The notes below the pieces were generated by a model. The model saw only the letters and a list, made by a program, of their open reading frames with translations, was not told the DNA's origin and did not search any database. The position numbers were made by a program, and so were the translations under genes. This document shows positions 35,386-47,280 of a stretch of 64,000 nt of DNA, in pieces. The stretch comes from Metarhizium brunneum (lineage: Eukaryota > Ascomycota > Sordariomycetes > Hypocreales > Clavicipitaceae): positions 4,464,001 to 4,528,000 of the forward strand of contig NC_089425.1 of assembly GCF_013426205.1 (NCBI RefSeq). Direction: 5' to 3'. Within the stretch, counting starts at the first letter, position 1; the number at the start of each line of letters is the position of its first letter.

Positions 35386-35923
35386 GCCTACTCAATTAAT
35401 TATAGCCAGCTTGAGCCTAGTTCAAATCACTCTCACAGCATGTTGAAACATATTCCCTGCACCCCGCGAGGCGCGGTCATGGGTCGCGACTTTGGAAGGT
35501 CTCGTGGCGGTGGCAATTGGTTACATATTGTTGTGACTGAACTTACTTCTATTAAATTGTAAATATAATAATCAAATTGATTCAAGTAGCTCAATGTTCT
35601 GATAGCCTCGTGTTTCACAGTGTGTCGTCGTATGTGTCCCTGTGTATGTCGCTGTGTGCTGTCGGGCAGTGAAGTAAATAGTGCAAAATACCGTGTACGA
35701 TATTTTTTCAGTCCCGCACTGCACTGGATTGTTTATATGTAGGAAATTGCTACACTGCACTGTATACGGTAACGTACTTCACTACCTAGTGCACCAAACC
35801 AGCCAGGATGGCAACACTGATTCAAGCAACAACAAGTCTCGCAATCACAAATGGTGACAAAAACTGACGGCGGCCAGTTGATGCTGGCCCTAATCGTCAT
35901 TAGAAGGAGTTCAATCGTAAAAA
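35386..35923. other. Intergenic, nothing recognised
   Basis: The stretch includes a TGTG-rich run (about 35620-35660) and short ACTGCACT repeats near 35715 and 35752. No gene or element was recognised. Confidence 0.5.
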
Positions 35924-37720
35924 TTGGGTGGGACATGGGCTACGTGGTCCGAGCTTTTTTCGATGAATCTCCAAGGCACGGTCTGTGACCGTGACAAAAT
36001 GAAGGCGATCCGCGGGACCGGCCGTGTGGTGGCAAGATTTCTACCTGACCATATCGGACGAATGATGGTCGCTAATATTGCTTGGCTCTTGCCAGCAGAG
36101 AGGATATTACGGCGCAAGTGCAAGCTACCGGAACCGCGGGAGGATTGCTTAGAGTTATTGCAGAGGAACGGCAACTCGAAATACTGGGGCACGGAACGGC
36201 TCAGCTCGATTATAACAGGCATGCTGCAGGCAGAAATCAAGATAAGGGTCGGCGTTGGGCGATACCGGGTGATGGCGATTGAATTCGGGCGGAGGATTTG
36301 AGGACTGGTTATAAGACAGATCGATGGCATGGCCGGTGATGACGATGACGATGAGGGGCTGGAGATGGACCAGATGACTGGCGAAGCACCAGACTTCATA
36401 TCAGAGGCAGCTGGAACATCGTATGGCATCTCCAGAGCACGCATAGCACGAAGATGGCGCGGCTACACTATGCCGTACATATTGGCATGCCAAACGGGTT
36501 AACGCCGGAGATGATGGAGAACTACCGGGGAATTAGCCGTCTATGGCACCAATTTTTGATGGAAGGGGGCGAAGCCCGAGCGGGTTGGAAACGCAAGGCA
36601 GCGGGCGGCGAAATGGCAGGAGCATGCAAGAGGAGCAAGACAGGCCGGGCAGACAAGGAGGAAAATGAACGATACATGGTCGACGGACTGCGGTTGCTGA
36701 TGGGCCCAGCATCCACATGGCGGCCAGGCAAGCAGCGAGAATGCATGGAGAAGATTCTGGTACTTGACGGAGATCAGTCAGCGATACATGATGCGTGCTG
36801 CCGACGGGTGCTGGCAAGAGCTTACTGTTTATAGTGCTAGCCATTATGCGCGGGGGCGGCACGAACGTGGTTATCGTGCCATTTACGGCGCTAAAGACAG
36901 ACATGGGGTGGACGTGATCGAGTTCCAGCCGTTAGTCAATTCCGAACGAGAATGCTTACCACGGGCGGCGCGGATGGTACATATGTAGTCGTCAGCGCAG
37001 ACACGGCGTTAGTGCTAAGCTTGCTAGGATACATCGAGGGCTTAGGGGACGCTGGATTACTACAGCGCATATTTATCGACGAGGCGGACATGGCGATCAC
37101 GGATGCGTTGTACCGAGCGAAGCTTACGCAGTTAAAGGGAATGACCCGATTCGAAAGGCCGATCATGCTGCTCACGGCAACGATGCCAGTAACATTCGAG
37201 CGGTGGTTCCGTGAAGAGCTGCTGGCTAATTCGGCCGAGATCATCCGGGACCGGGCAACGAAGCTCAACTGCCGATATGAGCTGGAGCAGGTCAAGCCCG
37301 GGGCGGGAGCGGTATAAAGCCGGGTGGTGGAACTAGTCCGGTAAATCTTATCGACGATGATGAGCGGGCAGAAAGGTGTTGTATTTTTGCCGATCGAGAA
37401 CGCAATGCACAGCGCTGGCTGCAGAGATTGGGTGCGACGCGCACCACAGCGATATGGCTAAGGCGGCATAGGACTCGGCGCGTGAATTATGGGCGGCAGG
37501 TGGCGGGCATCGTTGGATAGTGGCAACCACAGGGCTGGGAACCGGCATCGATATTGGGGGGGTCGTGGCCGTGATACACGCAGAACTTCCGTATGGGCTC
37601 GTAGACTTTGTGCAGCAAACGGGTCGTGGGGCACGGAGGGAGGGAGAGGAAGTGCGATCGGTGATTGTGCACGATGGATCCACGCTATATGAGAAGGTTG
37701 GTACAAAGATATGTTTGTGA
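35924..37720 (+). pseudogene. Dead RecQ-like helicase (subtelomeric TLH-type)
   Basis: Helicase motifs appear in order but in several frames. Walker A (GAGKS) is at 36807-36821, preceded by the RecQ-style lead STWRPGKQRECMEKIL. A DEAD box (FIDEAD) is at 37078-37089. Motif III-like LTATMP follows near 37170. Motif V-like [11 protein letters not shown] and motif [10 protein letters not shown] (from 37613) close the domain. The upstream part (35924-36450) reads like the long N-terminal region of fungal telomere-linked RecQ helicases but has a TGA at 36299-36301. Several frameshifts separate the segments, so no functional protein can be made. Base composition is normal, so it decayed without heavy RIP. 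Such helicases usually lie near chromosome ends. Confidence 0.7.
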
Positions 37721-38392
37721 AAAGCCCCGGGTGTCGCTGCGAGATTTTGTCTCCCCTGCTCAGCGAGAACATACAAAAGATATAAGCAATAATAAATATA
37801 ATTATTAATATTTTACCTCAATAACGGCCCTAACCCCGGCAGTAATTAAGTGGGATATCGTGAAATCTGATATACCTAGTAGTACTGGCCGTGCTACTAG
37901 GCAGCAACTCTTTCACGTGTTATGTCTGGTACATGACTCGCATCACGTTAACAGAGAGAGAAGAGGCTGGGGGCCATGTAAGTATCCAAATAAAGTCAGT
38001 GAAATAAAATTGGGATGGATGCTAAATCGAACCAAATCAAATCCGTTTCTAGTATACTTGAATCAAATCAAATTGAAGCTCGGATTTGATTTGATTGGTT
38101 TATTTGCAAGTCTGCCTTCAACCATCGACCCATTTCCAGAAAGAAAACTTCAAATGTTGCCCTAGTGCCCTCCAATTCAGTCAATTGCCACCGCCACGGT
38201 ACCTTGCAACCCCAAGACCGGAAACACCTCGCACTGACAAAACTTGGCTGTATTGGCTACATGACGCCAAGAACCAGGCATCTAACATGTTGCATGAAAC
38301 TGTCCCACATCAGAGCCGTAAGCCATGTTGTATTGACATATTGTCAAACACTGCTGGCCGATTCTGCGTACTCATACCCCAGGAAAGATGAG
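37721..38392. other. Intergenic, nothing recognised
   Basis: A short direct repetition of ATCAAATC-type sequence occurs at 38025-38100. No gene is supported. Confidence 0.45.
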
Positions 38393-38774
38393 TTAAACAG
38401 TCGAATTGAGACATGTACCCATTGGTTTCGAGTACATAAGCATCTGGTTGCGATTATTAGCACCGTGTAAAGTCACGGGTTGAAAAAGCAGGTAAACTTA
38501 CATCCCCACCAGCTATGCCATTTATCTGCGAGCCTAGATAGAACAACTCATCACCAATCCTTTCCAGTTGCGCTTTCTTTCCCTCGTCAGAAATATAAGC
38601 GACAGCTTTCTGTAGATCTTGAACAGTTGATAGCATGTGCCCTGAGAGGTCGAACACGTTTCTCCCGGCAGGATTTTCCGTCCTATCCTCAAGCTTATCG
38701 ACACATAACATTTCGTCTCTTGACATGGCAGTAACGATCCCAACAACGAGAGTGAATAAAGTAAAGGTCTTCAT
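38393..38774 (-). CDS. Small secreted protein
   Basis: Two exons (38774-38502 and 38443-38393) give 107 residues. The intron (38501-38444) has a consensus GTAAGT donor and a TGCTAATA branch site, so I prefer the spliced form to reading through to 38457. I chose the ATG at 38774 because it begins a good signal peptide (MKTFTLFTLVVGIVTA). The longer upstream ATG adds an unlikely hydrophobic extension. The mature protein is mainly helical-looking (STVQDLQKAVAYISDEGKKA), with one cysteine near each end. I do not recognise a family. It is an effector-like candidate by size and secretion only. Confidence 0.6.
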
Positions 38775-39596
38775 GATGCTAATGTATAATTGAAAAATAT
38801 AATAGTAGAGATATAAAAGATTATATTTTGATACAAACCAAGATAATAACGCCAAAGAGTAAACGGTCTCTTCCTCCTTTTTATAGGTTTTTATTACTTT
38901 AGCTCAGAGACCAATAGAGAGGGACGTGCTTACTTCATCTGAAAATTTGTTACACTAGCGTGTTTATTTATTAAGTGCAGGCATGCATGCCCTAGCAACA
39001 TGTAAGCGTGACAATCAAGAACATGGGTCGAGCATGACTCTACTTTATGGTAATAGATTATGCCCGAGAATAACTCGGCTGCGACCTCGCCCCTGTCGAT
39101 AGCTGTCAACAAAAAGAGCGCGCTCTCTTTCTGAACAATTATGCCGCCTTATATTCCGTTGATATCAGCCAATAAGGGTTTTTGACATGTAAAATACTGT
39201 CAGAAATTCGGTGGCACTATTATGGAGATAAAATGTTGTGATGTATTATTATCTGTCCTTTTCTTGTTTAACTTGAAGTATTAAGGTCTTTTTATCTTTA
39301 CTCCCTTCAGGTGGTTGGCCAGCCTTTGTATTTTGTAGTTACTGAGAATCTAAGAAATACCTAGAAGTTTCTGACGTCAAAAACCTTCGCCAGATAGGTA
39401 AATTACCGTTCGGTAAATTACCTCAACAGAACCTTAAACTAAACAATAATCTTTTAAATATACAATAGAATTCTCTCAGTAATACTATAGTGCTATCATA
39501 TTTCTAATAACACGCCTGCACCCTGTCCCTACCTTTAGGAGTGTGGACAGCCCACTCGAGCGAGAGGCCAAGAGTGGCTTGAGGCAACTACCCACT

Positions 39597-39880
39597 CTTC
39601 GGTTCAGCTCACACCGAGAACCCGAGCGTTAGGTCTTTACAGGCACGTCAGTGCCACTTTAACGTTCATGCATGGACTCCGGAAGAAACCGAGCAAGTGG
39701 GATATGCCTGGCGGGGAGTAATCGAAGGGGCGGGAACGATATAATTGGAGGGAGTTGGCCGATTCAGAGTGGGCTTCTATCTGTCTTACAGCCAGGGCCT
39801 GCTAGGGTTTTGTGCTTTGCATCTCCGCGGCCCCGTTCCTTGATTCAGTAGACTTGGCAACTTGGTGGAATGCTTGGTTT
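39597..39880 (+). repeat. Degenerate dispersed repeat family R2, copy 2
   Basis: It shares a 21-bp identical block (39597-39617) and ATCTCCGCGGCCCCGT (39821-39836) plus CTTGGCAACTTGG with 34189-34660, in the same orientation. Confidence 0.5.
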
Positions 39881-40630
39881 GCCTTCCTAAGAATGCTGTA
39901 CACCGTCCCTTGACACCTTACTGCTCCTCTAATTGCAGGGTATTATGTTCTCCATTGGTTCTGTCAAGTGTCTCGTGCCAGGCCCCACCGCAGCTCAGGC
40001 GAGATTCGGGCTATAGTTACGGTGCGGCTCGGGTGTGGGGCCGGAGACAGGTGTTCAAGCTGGTCCAGTCCGCGACTGGACGAGACAAGACCGGTTATCC
40101 AACACTCTATGTATAATACACCGGCCGAATTCGACGATAAATGTCGAAGGGGCTTTGAAGAGCTGAGTTGTGCAACGCGTGGGCGAGACCCAACGACGTG
40201 GAGTAGGTGGAGTACTAGAAAACCAGGGCTTGCAGTTGGTCTGGCCTTTGCACAACAATTTGTTCTCCTGTTTTAATTTACCCAGTCAGGTGCCATGCGA
40301 ATACCGTATACGTATAGAGCTTGGTGGTTTGGCGGGCTTGGGCGATCTGAAGCGACCCAAACTTATATTGCGGTGTGTACGCTATGTGGACGAATAACAG
40401 ACCCCCTACGACAGTTGTCGCGCTTTGAGATTTGTATTATCTAGAGTTATTGAGAGATGTTGTGCTACCCGTTACAATTACTGTGTATTCGTGACTTTTT
40501 TTTCTCTCCTCCTTTATTGCTCTAGATTTTTCTGTCCCTTTAACCACTATTGTGTACCAGGAAGCCAGCAGGGATGCTAGCTTCTGACTGGCTAGCTCCT
40601 GACTTAGGCCTACTTATCTAGCTGCTGTCA

Positions 40631-40646
40631 CCACCACCGGTGGTGG
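40631..40646. repeat. Perfect 16-bp palindrome
   Basis: CCACCACCGGTGGTGG is its own reverse complement. It lies in a gene-free stretch about 1 kb from any coding relic. It could be a chance CCA repeat or a binding site. Confidence 0.4.
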
Positions 40647-41669
40647 CGATAGCTAACAACAAGCAAGAAATAACATCATGATCACCAGCGCGTAGCCGTT
40701 TGTGCCTTTGAGAATTATCACCCGATAGAAGCCTTGCGCTTCCAACAACTTCCTTTTGTCCGAATCCTTATTTTTGCTTTTTCCGGTTGTCCACCGGCTT
40801 CAGCTAAATTTCCGAGGCCTTGCTGGCCTCGGCCATTGACTGTTATTAGTTGTCAACATAGCTTTTCCCAGCAACCTCTGTATTCCCCAACTGTACAACA
40901 TAGAGACGCCTACTGTAACCCCCATGGTAGGCTTTTTTACGCAAGCTAGGCCATTCTGGTTTTCGCTTATAGATTCGCCTGGGTTGCCAGTTCTGTATAA
41001 AAATTGTTAAGCGCCTGACAAAGATTTGTAAGCGCGTTGTAAAACAGCGGAGCCGATAAAGTTCACTAGCACCCATGCACTCAAGTTCCACTTAGGCCCC
41101 TATCACGGACTACGCCGCACGAGCTGGGTCCGGGACCTGGGCGCCGGGCCCGGTATAAAATGTGTAAAATATAAGGGATAATGGCAACGTTAATTCAAAA
41201 TAATAACAGATTAGATCTCTACTTAGCTCCGTGAAGTGTGTGTAACTAAGCAAAAATAGCCCCTTAGTGTAATTCTGCTTAAGGCTCCTTATTCCCATGG
41301 GTTCGTGGCAACTTGCAGCCACGAGGACCCATAGCGGTACCGCGTCCCGGTTTTTTCTTATTGCTTACTCTTGCTGATAAAGGCTTATAGTGCTAGGGAT
41401 TACGCGTTGGCATGTTTAAAGCCCTTTCCGGACGCACACACGCGCAGAACGCAGGTGCTCAGAAAACAACAACAAATCAAACCGAATTGTACTAAGAATT
41501 TTATTGCCCTAAATTTAAGGACGAAAAGAAAATTGTGGTGTATTCTTTGATCTGTGTTATTCGCCATACATAAACCTTTTATCCTCGTGCGCGGGATAAC
41601 AGAATACCCTTTTCGCATCTGTCCTTAAAAGCGACTCGGCCCGAATTCTTTAAAGTAGCCACCCTTAAT

Positions 41670-41995
41670 TTTCTTATCCTCCAGTTGCTCTTCTTCGCCC
41701 TTTTTTGTTACCTACTTGGAGCGTTATACCGGCAAGGCCCTAGCACCCACAGCATGAAACTAGTTTGGGTCGACTATAACGGCGGTATTATTGGTGAAAC
41801 TGTGCGTAATGCCTACGAATTATTGTGGTCTCACAGTTTTCCCACCTTGACAGAGATGTCACCTTCCCAATATCCTTTGGAAAATTCACTATACGATCGT
41901 AACTTATATTTTGGTGCTTACCCGGGGGGGGGGGACTCCTGGAACTATACAGTAAAGGTCAGGTTGCCTTGGAGTGGGGAAAGACGAGGATAATT
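41670..41995 (+). pseudogene. DUF3533 / SNG1-like (nitrosoguanidine-resistance type) fragment
   Basis: An open frame reads LLFFALFCYLLGALYRQG and then MKLVWVDYNGGIIGETVRNAYELL, followed by FPTLTEMSPSQYPLE. This order (a hydrophobic segment, then V-D-Y-x-G-G and a P-x-L segment) matches the start of DUF3533 membrane proteins. The frame collapses at a run of 11 G (about 41924-41934), and the rest of the family (large loop and C-terminal helices) is absent. An upstream CCTCCAG could be a splice acceptor. It is a dead fragment. Confidence 0.45.
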
Positions 41996-43746
41996 GTTGC
42001 CACAACCAGCTTTTGGACGACTCCTGCATGAACTGGCGAGTACAGCTCCATAGAAGCTTTTTGAAGCTATTAAGGAGTATCTGCTCTGGAAGAGGGGAGT
42101 AAGCTGCTGTTTCTCCGTGAAGATTTTAGACTTCTAAGACGTGACTAAAGAATCTCAAGGCATAGAGAACTTGTTCTGGGCAATTTCAAAGACAGAGCGA
42201 ACATAATACTCCGTATCGCAGAAGCGGTCTCCCTCTTTGACTGTATATTCTGCGTCTTCGTAGTAGACAACGCCTATTCTGCGATGAATTCTGCGCTATC
42301 ACACTCAGTTACTGCGGTTTTAAGGACAAATTTGCCTTGTATAGATCCAAAGAAGCTTATATACGCTATCACGGAGTCGAGCAGCCAGTAAGTTGGCTCC
42401 GGCTTATAGACTAATCTTTGATCCGAACACGAATTTAACCGAAGCCTACAAAGGAACTAGAGTAGTCTGTCAGATATTCCCCTCTTGGCCCTAATAATTA
42501 TTTTCGGCACGAGGAGCTGGACCTTTCCTACTTCCGAACTGGATTGGCAGCGCCGAACTTGATTCTGAGCAATCCACGGGAAGTAATATAGCGCCACAAG
42601 CAGCAGGTGATGGAAACCTAGAATAACGAGAATGCCTGCTGCTCAAAGCGTGCCTTTAGGCTGGACACTATTCACATTGGACATGTCTTTGTAGGAAACT
42701 TGAGAGATGAAGCATGTGTATAATATTGCTCGAGGGACAATACATGGGCACTCGTCGTCAAGCAAATATATCCGGAGGCCGGCCTAAACGAGATGAAGGC
42801 TATTGTAGGCCCCCGTAGAGATGCTATTGAAGCAAACTTGATCCGGCAGTCTGTCAAGTATCTTGCCAGTGCATACCAGTCTAGGTCGGACTGTAACCTC
42901 AAAGGTAAGCTAGCTTTTGGATGAAGTCCTTGCCCTCCCCGGCAGTCACTTTTATTATATTAGAGACTTGTCACTGCTATGGCATGAGATAATAAGCAAA
43001 GAATTATTAACGATTTTGCTCCAGTTGTCTTCTATATATCCTCCATCAAGAGGTCAATGTCTGAACGTTGGTCAAAAACAAAAAGACGAATGAGGACACG
43101 TGCAGTTTCTGTAGTTATTCTAGCGACTTAAAGTCAATTATTCAATTTAAAGGTACTCTGCTCTCTTGCTAATTGACTTGACACGTTTTACAGATAGTTT
43201 TCCCACTTGACGTGACGTCTTATATTACGGAATATTGAGCACGGTGGCCACTTGGCCAACGATTGCGACAAGGGGTTATTTATAAGAGCATTTATAAAGC
43301 AGCCGTAAGTCTTTAAGCGTTTAAGCCTAAGGCCTCGACGAGATTTTGAGTTGTTATATAACTATCATCAAGTTCAATCGTCGGCCCGTGCCGCTATGCC
43401 ATGTGACCTCGGTGTAACCACCATGCACAAGAAACACCGGCATGCAACACCGTATGTTGAGTTCAATATATCTTCAGTACAACTAGCAATAAATATGCGG
43501 AATGAATAGTCAATCTCGCACCTTTTGTAAACTCATCACTGTTTTAAATTCATCCACTTAGAATATAATGGCTGGTGTTGCTGCCCGTGACAAAAGTCTC
43601 AGAATGCAAAAGGAACTCTGACTCGTCCCGCAAGTGCTATCAAGTTCATAAAACACAACGGTTCGCATAGTTGTTTGTCAGCTGCAGGAAATCCACTGGT
43701 GCAATAACCAGAAAGGCAATATAGTAGCGGGAGGGAAGATTTCCCA
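41996..43746. other. Mostly non-coding, with decayed coding remnants
   Basis: Apart from the decayed frame at 42511-42924 (listed separately), a shorter plus-strand stretch at about 42320-42410 also reads like coding sequence (ALYRSKEAYIRYHGVEQPVS). The part from 42930 to 43746 shows nothing I recognise. Confidence 0.4.
42511..42924 (+). pseudogene. Decayed reading frame with three nonsense codons, unidentified
   Basis: A single frame of 137 codons has protein-like composition (for example LDTIHIGHVFVGNLRDE and GLNEMKAIVGPRRDAIEAN). It is broken by TAG, TAG and TAA and finally ends at TGA. Each internal stop is one C-to-T step from a glutamine or arginine-type codon, the pattern left by RIP or cytosine deamination. 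I could not name the family. Confidence 0.35.
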
Positions 43747-44890
43747 CTACATCTCATTCCTCTGCATGTCTGTCGTCTCCCGCGGTAGGTTGCCCTTTCG
43801 CGTTGCAACTGGCGTAACGCGACTGCGCTTTGCAGGATTGATACCATAGCTTAGCCATGCCAGAATTCCATCTTCTAGGCGATTGCCTATCATCTTGTAT
43901 TGCATATATGGGTTACCACCTTGCCACAAATCTTGCCGTAAAATGAAGTCTTGATCATTCAGTGTCAGAGGGTTGGGGTTCTGCGCATATGGATGGAGGT
44001 TTTCAACAGAGTAGATGAGGTCTTGGTCAAAATACATCTGACCTACATAGGCAGCAGTAGTGTCGATAATGGTGCCATTGGGATAGGGCCGAGCATTGGG
44101 GTGTAACATGACGTGAATGTGAATGGTGCGCCCGGCGTAATGGCCAGGGAATAGTGTAGAGAACTTTACAACCCCATCGTTGTCAGTCTTTTGAACACCT
44201 CGGAGGAAGGTCTTCTTTAGGTTGTTTGGGTCGGCCGGGCCATTGCCGTTTTCTCGGTTGATGACGCCGCCGTAAACTCCAGTGGAATTGGCCTCTGTAC
44301 AATCACGGCTGTTAGCACATGGAATAGAAAGAGTGGTGCGAGATTCGTGCTAAACATACGCCAAACGTCGACATATTTCCCTTCCACCGGCCGGCAGGTG
44401 GTTGCATCGATAAATTGAACGTCAATCTCCATAGGAATGCCCTGTTGGGTTTCGACAATGTTGGACCGCACACTCTCGCCGGCGACATCTACCGTTGACG
44501 GTAAATTAGAGTCTCTTCGAATAGCAAAGCGACTGGCATCTTACAATAAGGTCCAACCATTTCTTCCGGGGCCAAAACGCATGACGCGGTTGTCTTGAAG
44601 AGTGATGCATGGGACGCCTCCATGGCACCCCAGTCTCTGGATTGCTTGTCATCTCTCTGGGGTTCCAACCCACGCTTTTCGCGTAGCCTATTGACCATGT
44701 GCAATCTGCGCTGTATGCCGCGCTTCATGACACCAGAGGCCTCTAGTTCTTGAGCACAGTGATCCAAGTTGGTTACATGGTTCTGCAGAAATTCTCCGCG
44801 GGCCTTCAACTCAGCCGCATGGTCCTCACCAGGATGGCCAGCGGCCAGACGGCAGGCAAGTATAAGGGAAAGCAGGCTAAAAGTATGCAT
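43747..44890 (-). CDS. Secreted intradiol ring-cleavage dioxygenase
   Basis: Three exons (44890-44545, 44488-44360 and 44294-43747) give 340 residues. The introns are GTAAGA to AG and GTATGT to AG; the second has a GTGCTAAC branch. A signal peptide (MHTFSLLSLILACRLAAG) leads into a basic N-terminal region. The catalytic domain shows GPYY, which holds the first iron-binding tyrosine across the exon 1/2 junction. It then shows VYGGVINRENG, and FPGHYAGRTIHIHV with the second tyrosine and two histidines, so the Fe(III) ligand set Tyr-Tyr-His-His is complete. The enzyme opens catechol-type rings between the two hydroxyls. Secreted fungal versions act on plant or fungal phenolics outside the cell. 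It lies beside a P450 in the same direction. Confidence 0.88.
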
Positions 44891-45651
44891 AATAATAAAG
44901 TTTAAGTAGTTTCAATCGTCTACAAGGCAATTTTTTCTGCAACGGTGAGTCTGGCGGCCACAGTCAAGATACCTTTACATGTACAGCGGGCGAGGCGGCC
45001 TCTTTTAAGACCTGCTGTCTGGCAATGTCTCGTAGCATGGAACATGCATATCGGTACGTGAAGCCCGGCCGTGTTGGCCATCCCAGGGTCACTCATAGAA
45101 TACTACACGAGCATTGGGGGTACGCAATGCCGCAGCCACGTTGGATGAGGGTATTGCGCTCGGACGGCCACCCATCAGAACCAAGGCATTGCACACCTCC
45201 CTAAACGGGCAAGTTTGGGGGGAATGATTCCCCAAATGCGGAGGTGCAGCTATTGCTACCAATTCCACTACATTGGATGCCCGGTGGGAGGCAAGCTGAT
45301 ATAACTCGGCATTGGTGGGATACTGGTAGTATCTAGTATGTCAATGCTACAGAAACACAGAGGCAACCGGTACGATGTAGTATTTATGATACGCTAATAA
45401 AGTCGAATAGGTAGACTAGCCAATGATCAGGGAACTTTTGTCAAAGAGTTCTTTCCTATAATAGATGGCGAGTACGGAGTAGCTAGACGACAAATGACAC
45501 ATTCCCAATTTCCAAACGTTACACACAATCTGCCGGGGATCCAGTCATTTAAATTTTATGTAATGAAATGATTCCAACACAAGCGTAAATTTAGCATAGA
45601 GCTCATGAAACCTGTGCAATACAGCACGGAGTAGAGACCCTGTTGTCGAGT
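44891..45651. other. Intergenic between dioxygenase and P450
   Basis: This is the promoter side of the dioxygenase and the 3' side of the P450. Nothing else is recognised. Confidence 0.5.
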
Positions 45652-47280
45652 TTATGCTGGCGCAAGACAAACCTTGGTTCCATTTCGAGAACAAAGCGTC
45701 AGCGTCAATGACTCTTCCCACGGCCCCGGATCCTTACTTTCCAGCTTTTGGAACTCCTGTGCTATGCGGACAGTAACATATCCCACTTCGGTCAGGGCGT
45801 ATTGCTGGCCGACACATATGCGCGGCCCTCCGTTAAAAGGCAGATACTCCCATCGCGGCTGCAGCTCCTTGCTCTCCCAGCGCTCCGGGCGGAATTCATC
45901 TGCATCCGGTCCGTAGAAATCAGCCCGTCGATGCATCGCGTACACGTTATAGGCGACGTGCGTGCCCTTGGGTACAAATACCGGTGACAGGCCGTCACTC
46001 CCACCGCCGACTGGCAGGATAGTATCTCGCAAGGCCTCGCGAGAGTTCATGGGCACGACTGGGTGGAGGCGTAGCGCTGGCGAGTCGTGTTAGTGAAGAA
46101 GAAGAAGACGACAAGATGGAGACGGACGCATGCCGTCTTATCTGTACCTACATTCGTTCATGCAGCACTTCAAGTACTTGAGACTACGAAGCATCTCATA
46201 GGTTGGCACTTGCCCATTCAGCACGGCCACCTCATTTCGCAGTTTGGCCCAGATGGCCGGATTCTTGGCAAGCATAAAAAACATGTTGCTGAGTAGGCTG
46301 GCCGTGGTGTCACGACCGGCAAGGAGAACATTGAGAAGTTCGTCCAAGATGCGGCGCTTGTCCGATGTACGCCTTGCCAATTCGCGCAGGAAGATGTATT
46401 TCTCGCCCTGCGTCTTGGACTTGTCCGCTGATGGTTGCTTTTCGGCCGGGTCGCCCTCTGACCAAACCTCGCTGACGGCCTTGTCAACAAATTGCTGGGC
46501 AAACTCGCGACAAATCCTATTGCATCTGTCGGCCTTGGGATCCCTGTAGAGTTTCGCCAGCGGTCCCAGGATGTTGCGCATCCTGATGGCGTCCTGCGCA
46601 TAATTGAATGCCTCTGCGAAATCCAGCTCCGTCTTGGCCGTCTTCTTCAGACTGCCGACTGACTGTCCAAACAGAAACTCGGTGGCAGAATCAATTGTAT
46701 AGCGAAAGAACAGGTCCTGCAGGTCGACGACGGTCTGTCCATCCCGCGGAATAAGCGCAAAGAGGTCCTGCATCAGATTCTCAAACAAGGCCAAGTCGGC
46801 TACTTGGTCTCTGGTGAAGTTGGGCCGGATAAGAGCGCGCGACGCCGCCCAGTGGTCGCCATCCGTGTCGAATATGCCTGCCCCGAGGAGGGGGCTGAAG
46901 CGTTCTAGACGATGGCCAATGCCATAGTCCTTGAAATTGAGCGCGAGGACCGTCTTGATGTTGTCGGGCTCCACGGTCACGATGATGGGAAGCAACAGCT
47001 GCCTCGACGTGTACGTATTTCCGAAGCGGGAAGTCCTCGCGCGGCTTGTTTCGAGGGCTTTGTGCTCGCGAGCCGCCCTCAGATTGGCACGTATTGTGTC
47101 TATGCCAAGGAATGGGTCTTTGTTGGCAGATTTTGCAACCGGTCGGCAGCCATGGCTACGCGCAATCTGGCGCCGGACGAAGAATCGCCTGGCGATGGGG
47201 ACAAGCAAGGAGATGACGGCCAAGCCGACGGCTGCCCATACCAGCAGCCTCGTTGGGTGCGAACCCGCGGGCATGTCCAT
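45652..47280 (-). CDS. Cytochrome P450, CYP52-like
   Basis: Two exons (47280-46152 and 46076-45652) give about 517 residues. The 75-nt intron falls inside the conserved ExxR helix, whose spliced form reads ESLRLHP. I placed the start at the ATG of MDMPAGSH because a normal membrane anchor follows ([16 protein letters not shown]). The frame is open 79 codons further upstream, but that adds an unlikely leader. Key features are the [12 protein letters not shown] region, I-helix AGRDTTAS, ExxR, PERW, and the heme loop [12 protein letters not shown] (heme cysteine codon 45814-45816). CYP52-type enzymes sit in the endoplasmic reticulum and hydroxylate alkanes and fatty acids at the terminal carbon. 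Confidence 0.85.

Larger units (their letters stand above)
38775..41684. other. Long gene-free region with repeat copy and palindrome
   Basis: The region holds the second copy of repeat R2 (39597-39880) and a perfect 16-bp palindrome at 40631-40646. Open frames up to 102 codons exist but none resembles a protein I know. Confidence 0.5.
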
